From the NCBI RefSeq assembly GCF_963924675.1, contig NC_089220.1, positions 82,711,168 to 82,775,167 of the forward strand: a DNA stretch of 64,000 nt, written 5' to 3'. Made by a program: the position numbers and the translations under genes. The notes under the pieces are model-generated. The model ran no database searches, was not told the DNA's origin, and was given only the letters and a program-made list of their open reading frames with translations. Below are positions 56,129 through 64,000 of this stretch, piece after piece. Numbering within the stretch: the stretch's first letter is position 1; every line of letters starts with the position of its first letter. The DNA comes from Phocoena phocoena (taxonomy: Eukaryota; Chordata; Mammalia; Artiodactyla; Phocoenidae).

Positions 56129-56374
56129 GACCTACAATAACGAACCCAAAACAATTAAGAAAATGGGAATGGGAACATACATATCGATAATTACCTTAAA
56201 TGAACATACATATCGATAATTACCTTAAATGGGAACATACATATCAATAATTACCTTAAATGTACCTTAAATAAATTACCTTAAATATATATAAACAATT
56301 GACCTACAATAACGAACCCAAAACAATTAAGAAAATGGGAATGGGAACATACATATCGATAATTACCTTAAATG
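56129..56374 (+). repeat. Local duplications spanning the L1 ORF2 start
   Basis: An identical 74-base copy starting gacctacaataacgaaccca occurs at 56129-56202 and 56301-56374. Between them are two partial copies of its 3' part (aacatacatatcgataatta at 56203, and a variant with atatcaataa at 56232) and shorter taccttaaat repeats. The first copy contributes a decoy ORF2 start at 56163 with an early stop. Confidence 0.95.
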
Positions 56375-59300
56375 TAAATGGACTAAATGCTCCCACCAAA
56401 AGACACAGATTGGCTGAATGGATACAAAAACAAGACTCATATATTTGCTGTCTACAACAGACCCACTTCAGACCTAGAGACACATACAGACAGAAAGTAA
56501 GGGGATGGAAAAAGGTATTTCATGCAAATGGAAACCAAAAGAAAGATGGAGTAGCAATTCTCATATCAGACAACATAGACTTTAAAATAAAGACTATTAG
56601 AAGAGACAAAGAAGGACACTACATAATGATCAAGGGATCGATCCAAGAAGAAGATATAACAATTGTAAATATTTATGCACCCAACATAGGAGCACCTCAA
56701 TACATAAGGCAAATACTAACAGTCATAAAAGGGGAAATCGACCTTCACAGTAGGGGACTTTAACACCCCACCTTCACCAATGGACAGATCATCCAAAATG
56801 AAAATAAATAAGGAAACACAAGCTTTAAATGATACATTAAACAAGATGGACTTAATTGATATTTATAGGACATTCCATCCAAAAACAACAGAATACACAT
56901 TTTTCTCAAGTGCTCATGGAACATTCTCCAGGATAGATCATATCTTGGGTCACAAATCAAGCCTTGGTAAATTTAAGAAAATTGAAATTGTATCAAGTAT
57001 CTTTTCCGACCACAACGCTATGAGACTAGATATTAATTACAGGAAAAGATCTGTAAAAACTACAAACATATGGAGGCTAAACAATACACTACTTAATAAC
57101 GAAGTGATCACTGAAGAAATCAAAGAGGAAATTAAAAAATACCTTGAAACAAATGACAATGGAGACACGACGACCCAAAACCTATGGGGTGCAGCAAAAG
57201 CAGTTCTAAGAGGGAAGTTTATAGCAATACAATCCTACCTTAAGAAACAGGAAACATCTCGAATAAACAACCTAACCTTGCACCTAAAGCAATTAGAGAA
57301 AGAAGAACAAAAAATCCCCAAAGTTAGCAGAAGGAAGGAAATCATAAAAATCAGATCAGAAATAAATTAAAAAGAAATGAAGGAAACGATGGCAAAGATC
57401 AATAAAACTAAAAGCTGGTTCTTTGAGAAGATAAAGAAAATTGATAAACCATTAGCCAGACTCATCAAGAAAAAAAGGGAGAAGACTCAAATCAATAGAA
57501 TTAGAAATGAAAAAGGAGAAGTAACAACTGACACTGCAGAAATACAAAAGATCATGAGAGATTACTACAAGCAACTCTATGCCAATAAAATGGACAACCT
57601 AGAAGAAATGGACAAATTCTTAAAAATGCACAACCAGCCAAGATTGAATCAGGAAGAAATAGAAAATATGAACAGACCAATCACAAGCACTGAAATTGAA
57701 ACTGTGATTAAAAATCTTCCAACAAACAAAAGCCCAGGACCAGATGACTTCACAGGAGAATTTCATCAAACATTTAGAGAAGAGCTAACACCTATCCTTC
57801 TCAAATTCTTCCAAAATATAGCAGAGGGAGGAACACTCCCAAACTCATTCTATGAGGACACCATCACCCTGATACCAAAACCAGACAAGGATGTCACAAA
57901 GAAAGAAAACTACAGGCCAATATCACTGATGAACATAGATGCAAAAATCCTCAACAAAATTCTAGCAAACAGAATCCAACAGCACATTAAACGGATCATA
58001 CACCATGATCAAGTGGGATTTATTCCAGGAATGCAAGGGTTTATTCCAGGAATGCAAGGATTTATTCCAGGAATGCAAGGATTCTTCAATATACGCAAAT
58101 CAATCAATGTGATATACCATATTAACAAATTGAAGGAGAAAAATCATATGATCATCTCAATAGATGCAGAGAAAGCTTTGGACAAAATTCAACACCTATT
58201 TATGATAAAAACCCTGCAGAAAGTAGGCATAGAGGGAACTTTCCTCAACATTATAAAGGCCATATATGACAAACCCACAGCCAACATCACCCTCAATGGT
58301 GAAAAACTGAAAGCATTTTCACTAAGATCAGGAACAAGACAAGGTTGCCCACTCTCACCGCTCTTATTCAACATAGTTTTGGAAGTTTTAGCCACAGCAA
58401 TCCAAGAAGAAAGGGAAATAAAAGGTATCCAAATCAGAAAAGAAGAAGTAAAGCTGTCACTGTTTGCAGATGACATGATACTATACATAGAGAATCCTAA
58501 AGATGCTACCAGAAAACTACTAGAGCTAATCAATGAATTTGGTAAAGTAGCAGGATACAAAATTAATGCACAGAAATCTCTGGCATTCCTATACACTAAT
58601 GATGAAAAATCTGAAAGTGAAATCAAGGAAACACTCCCATTTACCACTGCAACAAAAACAATAAAATATCTAGGAATAATCCTACTTAAGGAGACAAAAG
58701 ACCTGTATGCAGAAAATTATAAGACACTGATGAAAGAAATTAAAGATGATACAAATAGATGGAGAGATATACCATGTTCTTCGATTGGGAGAATCAACAT
58801 TGTGAAAATGACTCTACTACCCAAAGCAATCTACAGATTCAATGCAATCCCTATCAAACTACCACTGGCATGTTTCACAGAACTAGAGCAAAAAATTTCA
58901 CAATTTGTATGGAAACACAAAAGACCCCGAATAGCCAAAGCAATCTTGAGAACGAAAAATGGAGCTGGAGGAATCAGGCTCCTGGACTTCAGACTATACT
59001 ACAAAGCTACAGTGATCAAGACAGTATGGTACTGGCACAAAAACAGAAAGATAGATCAATGGAACAGGATAGAAAGCCCAGAGATAAACCCACCCACATA
59101 TGGTCACCTTATCTTTGATAAAGGAGGCAGGAATGTACAGTGGAGAAAGGACAGCCTCTTCAATAAGTGGTGCTGGGAAAACTGGACAAGTACATGTAAA
59201 AGTATGAGATTAGATCAGTCCCTAACACCATACACAAAAATAAACTCAAAATGGATTAAAGACCTAAATTTAAGGCCAGAAACTATCAAACTCTTAGAGG

Positions 59301-60167
59301 AAAACATAGGCAGAACACTCTATGACATAAATCACAGCAAGATCCTTTTTGATCCACCTCCTAGAGAAATGGAAATAAAAACAAATGGGACCTAATGAAA
59401 CTTCAGAGCTTTTGCACAGTAAAGGAAACCATAAACAAGACCAAAAGACAACCCTCAGAATGGGAGAAAATATTTGCAAATGAAGCAACTGACAAAGGAT
59501 TAATCTCCAAAATTTATAAGCAGCTCATGCACCTCAATAACAAAGAAACAAACAACCCAATCCCAAAATGGGCAGAAGACCTAAATAGACATTTCTCCAA
59601 AGAAGATATACAGACTGCCAACAAACACATGAAAGAATGCTCAACATCATTAGAGAAATGCAAATCAAAACTACAATGAGATATCATCTCACACCAGTCA
59701 GAATGGCCATCATCAAAAAATCTAGAAACAATAAATGCTGGAGAGGGTGTGGAGAAAAGGGAACCCTCTTGCACTGTTGGTGGGAATGTAAATTGATAAA
59801 GCCACTGTGAGAACAGTATGGAGGTTCCTTAAAAATCTACAAATAGAACTACCATTTGACCCAACAATCCCACTACTGGGCATATACCCTGAGAAACCAT
59901 AATTCAAAAAGAATCATGTACCGAAATTTTCATTGCAGCTCTATTTTCAATAGCCCGGAGATGGAAACAACCTAAGTGTCCATCATCAGATGAATGGATA
60001 AAGAAGATGTGGCACAGATACACAATGGAATATTACTCAGCCATAAAAAGAAACGAAATCGAGCTATTTGTAATGAGGTGGATAGACCTAGAGTCTGTCA
60101 TACAGAGTGAAGTAAGTCAGAAAGAGAAAGACAAATACCATATGCTAACACATATATATGGAATTTA
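56335..60167 (+). pseudogene. L1 ORF2 (endonuclease / reverse transcriptase), broken
   Basis: ORF2p nicks target DNA and copies L1 RNA. Start MGMGTYISIITLNVNGLNAP at 56335. The apurinic-type endonuclease (about codons 1-240) shows LNVNGLN, DKEGHYIMIKGSI, IYAPN and SDH. The usual catalytic Glu in CLQETH is Gln here (CLQQTH, codon 42). A deletion near 56745 shifts the frame just before VGDFN. The frame then continues to a TAA at 57368, and from 57377 to 59395 as the reverse transcriptase ([31 protein letters not shown] at 58463-58477). A further shift near 59385 moves the tail to another frame (59395-59679), followed by another shift. The C-terminal cysteine motif [18 protein letters not shown] is intact at 59736-59789. 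At least three frameshifts and one stop make it non-functional. Confidence 0.95.
58018..58083 (+). repeat. In-frame 21-base triplication in L1 reverse transcriptase
   Basis: The unit tttattccaggaatgcaagg plus one base (G/A) occurs three times in tandem, encoding GFIPGMQ three times before GFFNIRKS. Intact L1 ORF2 carries one copy. Reading frame is kept. Confidence 0.95.
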
Positions 60168-60527
60168 AGGGGAAAAAAATGTCATGAAGAACCTAGGGGT
60201 TAGACAGGAATAAAGACACAGACCTACTAGAGAATGGAGCTGAGGATATGGGGAGGGGCAAGGATAAGTTGTGACAGAGCGAGAGAGAGGCATGTACATA
60301 TATACAGTACCAAATGTAAGGTAGATGGCTAGTGGGAAGCAGCCGCATAGCACAGGGAGATCATCTCCTGGAGGGGTGGGATAGGGAGGGTGGGAGGGAG
60401 GGAGACGCTAGAGGGAAGAGATATGGGAACATATGTATATGTATAACTGATTCACTTCGTTATAAAGCAGAAACTAACACACCATTGTAAAGCAATTATA
60501 CTACAATAAAGATGTAAAAAAAAAAAC
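60168..60527 (+). promoter_or_regulatory. L1 3' UTR with G-tract and polyadenylation signal
   Basis: A purine-rich segment at 60371-60407 has repeated GGG and GGGG runs (gaggggtgggatagggaggg), matching the G-rich tract of L1 3' UTRs. AATAAA lies at 60505-60510, about 10 bases before the A-tail. Confidence 0.85.
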
Positions 60528-60539
60528 AAGAATAAATCA

Positions 60540-60830
60540 AACAAACAACAGGTGTAAAAGACTTGGAAACAACTGAGGAAATGTAGACAACTAACATACT
60601 TTCTACCATCTTCTTTCCTTTTTTTTCTCTTCCTTTCATGACTTTGTTAATCCCTTATTACCAGCTCTTCTTCAATAACCTCCCCATCACACACCCTTTC
60701 AATATCTCCTGATTTCAATCTGATACATAAATCCAACAACTTAATTCTTTAGTTGATATTGTTGGGCCCTTGATATCCACTTGAAATCAGTCCTTCCTAC
60801 TGCAGTAGTTAAGTTCCCCCACAACCTAAT
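60540..60830. other. Unassigned stretch
   Basis: No recognised repeat or gene. Confidence 0.35.
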
Positions 60831-60844
60831 GTCACTGGACTATG

Positions 60845-61022
60845 GTGGTCCTCAAGGGTGGGGGTCAGATTTGGCCATGTCTGCAGACATTTCTGTTTGT
60901 CACAACTGGCGGAGGCATTTTACTGGCATCTGCTGCTAAACCTTCTGTGATGCCCAAGACAGCCCACTACAATAAAAATTTATCCAGCCCATGTCAGTAG
61001 TACAGAGGATGAGAGATCCTGC
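60845..61022 (+). repeat. MER20 hAT-Charlie MITE
   Basis: The series tttggccatgtctgcagaca, ttctgtttgtcacaactggc, ggcatctgctgctaaacctt, caagacagcccactacaata and atttatccagcccatgtcag follows MER20 nearly from end to end. Confidence 0.75.
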
Positions 61023-61160
61023 TCTGTAGCTTTCTCTCCACTTTTTTTGTTTTTTTTTCCAGTCAACTCTTTAGTAGATGACTTGCAATCTCCTAGATGT
61101 GGCTCATGTGTTCAAACCCTCCAGCTTCCTGTGATATATAATTATATATATACATATATG

Positions 61161-61163
<3 letters not shown>

Positions 61164-61208
<45 letters not shown>
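61164..61208 (+). repeat. (AC)n microsatellite
   Basis: About 22 uninterrupted AC units following a (TA)n stretch. Confidence 0.95.
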
Positions 61209-61212
<4 letters not shown>

Positions 61213-61403
61213 CTTCCATCTCACTCCAGGCACAGGGCTCTAAAAACTCCTGGAATTTTCTAAGTGAAAAGAACTATAAAGCTGTCTTTTGTTATGTTAA
61301 TGAGGTGACTCTTGGAAAACACCTAAGGATGGGGTTTGGTTGCCAGGGGACCCAACCTTGTGATTAGAAGGTTGGAATTTTCAGTCCCTCCCCAGTGACT
61401 TCC

Positions 61404-61415
61404 GGGGGGGGGGGG
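61404..61415 (+). repeat. Poly-G run (12 G)
   Basis: Twelve G in a row in the 5' part of the MER21-type LTR, where the family itself is G-rich. Confidence 0.9.
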
Positions 61416-61663
61416 AGGTAGCTGTAGGTTAAATCAATAGCCAATGGCCAATGACTTCGTCATGACTGTGTAATGAAGCCTCCATAAAAACCGAAAAAGG
61501 ACAGGGTTCAGACAGCTTCCAGGTTGGGGAAACAGAACACCTCCATATGCCACTATGCTGGGCCCAAACCTCACAGGACAGAAGTTCATTTGCTTCACAC
61601 CTCACCCTATGTATTCTTTCATCAGCCTATTGCTTCGTATCCTTTAATATCCTTTGTAATAAA

Positions 61664-61690
61664 TACCAAGGATTACCAATATCCTTGGTA
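61664..61690 (+). repeat. Perfect 10-bp hairpin just after the LTR AATAAA
   Basis: taccaaggat (61664-61673) and its exact reverse complement atccttggta (61681-61690) flank a 7-base loop, starting one base after the polyadenylation signal. Confidence 0.85.
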
Positions 61691-62029
61691 ATCTAGTGAG
61701 TAAAGGGGTGTCCTGAGTTCGGTGAGCCATTCTAGCAAATTAATCAAACCCAAGGAAGGGTTCAGGGGATTTATAGCTGGTTGGTGAGAAGCACAGGGAA
61801 CAACCTGGACTTGCTTTTGGCATCTGAAGTGGGGGCAGTCTTGTGAGATTGAGCCCTTAACCTGTGGGGTCTGATATTACCTCCAGGTCGACAGTGTCAG
61901 AATTGAGTTGAACTGTAGGATACTCAGCTAGCATCAGAGAATTTCTTGGTGGAACTGAGAATCAGAGTCTTATCCCCTCTGTGTCCTCTCTCCACCTGGA
62001 GAGCCCCAGGCCTTTTAGTTTGCTGGCAG

Positions 62030-62400
62030 ATGCCCATCTTTTCTCTAAGGCCCACCTCCTCCTTGAAAGATTCCTGGATGGATGTACTCTTACTTTCCTA
62101 AATTTGAAGAGTGCTTTGGTAGTCCTCTTTTATGAAATTTACCACATATAATCTGAAATTATATACTGTAGGCTCCAAGAAAGGACCGTGTTTTTTGAAG
62201 GCCATATCACCAGTGCCTAGAACAGTGCCTGGAATAGAGCAAATGCTAAATAACACTTAATCAAAGGAGGAGTTATCTGTGCTCTAGATTTTTCGCTCTC
62301 CGATCAGAATGAACACCTCCAGTTCTTCCCTGAATCCTTGCATTACCCCTTCCACCTGGAAGATGCTTAATAAATATTCACTAAATGTCTGAATAATTCA
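62030..62400 (+). repeat. L2 LINE 3' region, sense (two pieces)
   Basis: Motifs tctctaaggcccacctcctc, ctgtaggctccaagaaagga, cagtgcctagaacagtgcct and gatgcttaataaatattcac. The first three run as one L2 3' end; the last is a second 3' tail. Confidence 0.7.
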
Positions 62401-63155
62401 CAAGTACACACATATTTGGATAGAAATATTAAATGCTTAAATGCAAAAAAAATAAATACAGTATATATTAACTAAATACATAACTGAAATAAATGGGCAA
62501 AAATGAAATAAGTTTCAGGCTGCAGAAATCTAAGTCCTAGGCAAGAGTTCACCCATCTCAACTTTTAATTATATCGGAGAATTCATGTCACAAGTATGTT
62601 CCAATGTCTTACACTTCCTCCTCTTTAAAAAGCACTGAAATGTACATTGAAATGTTAATTGCTCATCTGGAGAACACATGAAACAGAAAACACGCAAAGA
62701 CGGGATGTGCCTTTGGCTGCCTGTGCCTGCATCGAAACCACTGCGTTGCCCTGAAACACTGATTTCAGTTTTTAGTGACGTGTTATAAACCTCTTGCAAC
62801 ACAGAGATACGAACAAGTAGAGTAACTGTGACCAAATCATCATGACAGTAGTTAAGAAATGAGAGGGAGACAGCATGAAACTTGGGTCCCTAACAGCTGA
62901 CATATCTAACATGTTGATATTTATCAAAATTTTCTCACATCCCATATTGAGTGAAGATGGAAATCTATAGCCCCTTGTAATGTCCTGCAGATTCCCTCTA
63001 TTCTCGGTGTGGCATTTCATAATCCTTCATCTTTCTTGTTCCAGACACACTGATTCCATCATTTTTACCTTTTCTCATAGGTTCTATTTTCTGCCTCATA
63101 ATCATTCTTCCATGTAATCCCTATTCCTCACAAATTATATGGATAGAAACAAATC
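62401..63155. other. Unassigned stretch
   Basis: Two minus-strand frames of 82-88 codons (62569-63020) overlap in different frames and lack recognisable domains. They are not called genes. Confidence 0.4.
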
Positions 63156-63159
63156 TAAC

Positions 63160-63345
63160 ATTTTAATTAGCACTTATTGTATGTCAGACACCCTCCTAAG
63201 CACTTTACCTACATTATCTTATCTACTTCTTACAAAAATCCCCAAACATATGGGCTATTAATACCCACATTTTCACATTAGGAAATTGAGGCTCAGAGAG
63301 TTTGAGAAACTGGCCCAAGTTCTCACATCTTAAATGACTCAGCAT
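63160..63345 (-). repeat. MIR SINE, antisense
   Basis: Motifs cttattgtatgtcagacacc, ttagg aaattgaggctcagag and aactggcccaagttctcaca match antisense MIR. Confidence 0.75.
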
Positions 63346-63399
63346 TCTTGTCAGTGTGAGTGGCCTCTGTAACAATTTTAAGATATCTTTAAACTCATT

Positions 63400-63990
63400 T
63401 GGCTTTTAGTAAATATTTGTTGGGTACCAACAATGAGCCAGGCCTTGGATTAAAAAAATGGAAAGCAATAAGGGATGCGATCGTTCCTCTTGGGAAGCTT
63501 ATAGACTACAGAAAAAGATAGGTATTAATGAAATTATCGTTATAATTGACACAAATTAACAAACCAAGCTAAGTTGTCAGATGCAAAAGAAACAGAGGGT
63601 CTGAGAATATATATTTAAAGAACCTACCTAGGACTCTGAGTCAGGAAAGTCTTCCCTGTGGAAGCTTTTTCAGCTGAGGTCTGAAGGAGGGATAGGAGTT
63701 AATTAGGATTGGGGAATTGGGATGGAGAATGGGTGGGAAGCATTTCAAAAAGAACAGTGAATACGGAGGCCATGAAGGGAAGGAGCATGGCACAGTCAGC
63801 AAACTTAAAGGGGTAGAGGGAAAGCAGGGCAGGATGAAGGTAGATGGGGCCGGTCTAGTTTGGATTCCAGAGAACCAGATTTGGAGGCAAGGATTGGGTT
63901 CAGGTTGTTTAATTAGGAGATGATTCCAGAGCACTCAGTGAGGGAGGAAGAAAGAGAGAGAAGGGAGGACAGCAGTAATGGGGCAGTAAT
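63400..63990 (-). repeat. L2 LINE, antisense, runs to the window edge
   Basis: Motifs gtaaatatttgttgggtacc, aatgagccaggccttggatt, gtggaagctttttcagctga and aggtctgaaggagggatagg follow antisense L2. The window ends inside or near it. Confidence 0.6.
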
Positions 63991-64000
63991 GAGAGGCTTT

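Larger units (their letters stand above)
53184..60527 (+). mobile_element. Full-length L1 retrotransposon (cetartiodactyl L1), defective
   Basis: A 7.34-kb element with all parts in order: 5' UTR starting at an aagatggcgg motif, ORF1, ORF2, 3' UTR with a G-rich tract, AATAAA and a poly-A tail. Perfect 12-bp target duplications aagaataaatca at 53172-53183 and 60528-60539 show a single complete insertion that is not very old. Both ORFs carry frameshifts, ORF2 also an in-frame stop, and there are local duplications at the ORF2 start and in the reverse transcriptase. It cannot now mobilise itself. Confidence 0.97.
61290..61960 (+). repeat. MER21-type ERVL LTR
   Basis: Starts tgttatgttaatgaggtgac. 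Contains gtttggttgccaggggaccc, aatggccaatgacttcgtca, atgaagcctccataaaaacc, gggttcagacagcttccagg, AATAAA at 61658-61663, tctagcaaattaatcaaacc, tggacttgcttttggcatct and gtgtcagaattgagttgaac, in the order of a class III (ERVL) MER21 LTR. No internal viral genes adjoin it. Confidence 0.75.

Noticed and set aside
58189..58647. 152-codon minus-strand frame
   Set aside because: Antisense shadow of the L1 ORF2 reverse transcriptase.

Overview
This is nuclear DNA from a cetacean, most likely a toothed whale. Sixteen copies of the tRNA-derived CHR SINE (the Cetacea/Hippopotamidae/Ruminantia family) are scattered through it. About nine are the young, short form ending in a 'gaggcccgcgtaccgc'-A(n) tail, which I associate with whales and dolphins. 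No BovB or Bov-A type element, expected in a ruminant, was seen. The L1 copies share the cetartiodactyl L1 3' UTR. The species cannot be fixed from sequence alone.

No host protein-coding exon, tRNA, rRNA or microRNA gene could be supported. The open frames are either inside transposons or short and featureless, so the window reads as intergenic or deep intronic DNA. The features are the transposon fossil record and its few coding remnants.

Layout: 1-6.4 kb holds old MLT1-type LTRs, an old L1 3' UTR and two young SINEs. 6.4-7.2 kb is a 5'-truncated L1. 9-10.6 kb is an L2 and an older CHR SINE. 11.3-17.1 kb is one very old sense L1 (5' UTR, ORF1 and ORF2 remnants) cut by four SINEs and an LTR. 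17.1-18.4 kb is an antisense L1 with a young SINE inside. 22.1-25.1 kb holds an antisense L1 3' end and a near-complete Tigger1 transposon. 25.2-26.1 kb is old antisense L1 ORF2. 30.7-33.0 kb is a Mutator-like (MULE) DNA transposon with about 125-bp terminal inverted repeats, a 9-bp target duplication and a transposase remnant, interrupted by two L1s and one SINE. 33-43 kb is mostly L2/MIR with small L1 insertions. 42.9-43.8 kb is a twin-primed (inverted) L1 carrying a young SINE. 46.2-46.8 kb is a solo retroviral-type LTR, followed by a strong G-run cluster. 53.2-60.5 kb is a full-length L1 (about 7.34 kb) with a perfect 12-bp target duplication but frameshifted ORFs. 60.8-62 kb holds MER20 and a MER21-type LTR, and the rest is L2/MIR.

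The genes do not work together as a pathway. What can be read is the order of insertion: MIR/L2/MLT1/old L1, then Tigger1 and the MULE, then younger L1s, then young CHR SINEs. The least ordinary items are the MULE, the damaged full-length L1 with rearranged ORF2 start and triplicated reverse-transcriptase segment, and several structurally odd SINE/L1 copies. I saw no convincing new biological system. Repeat family names come from remembered consensus sequences, not a database search.
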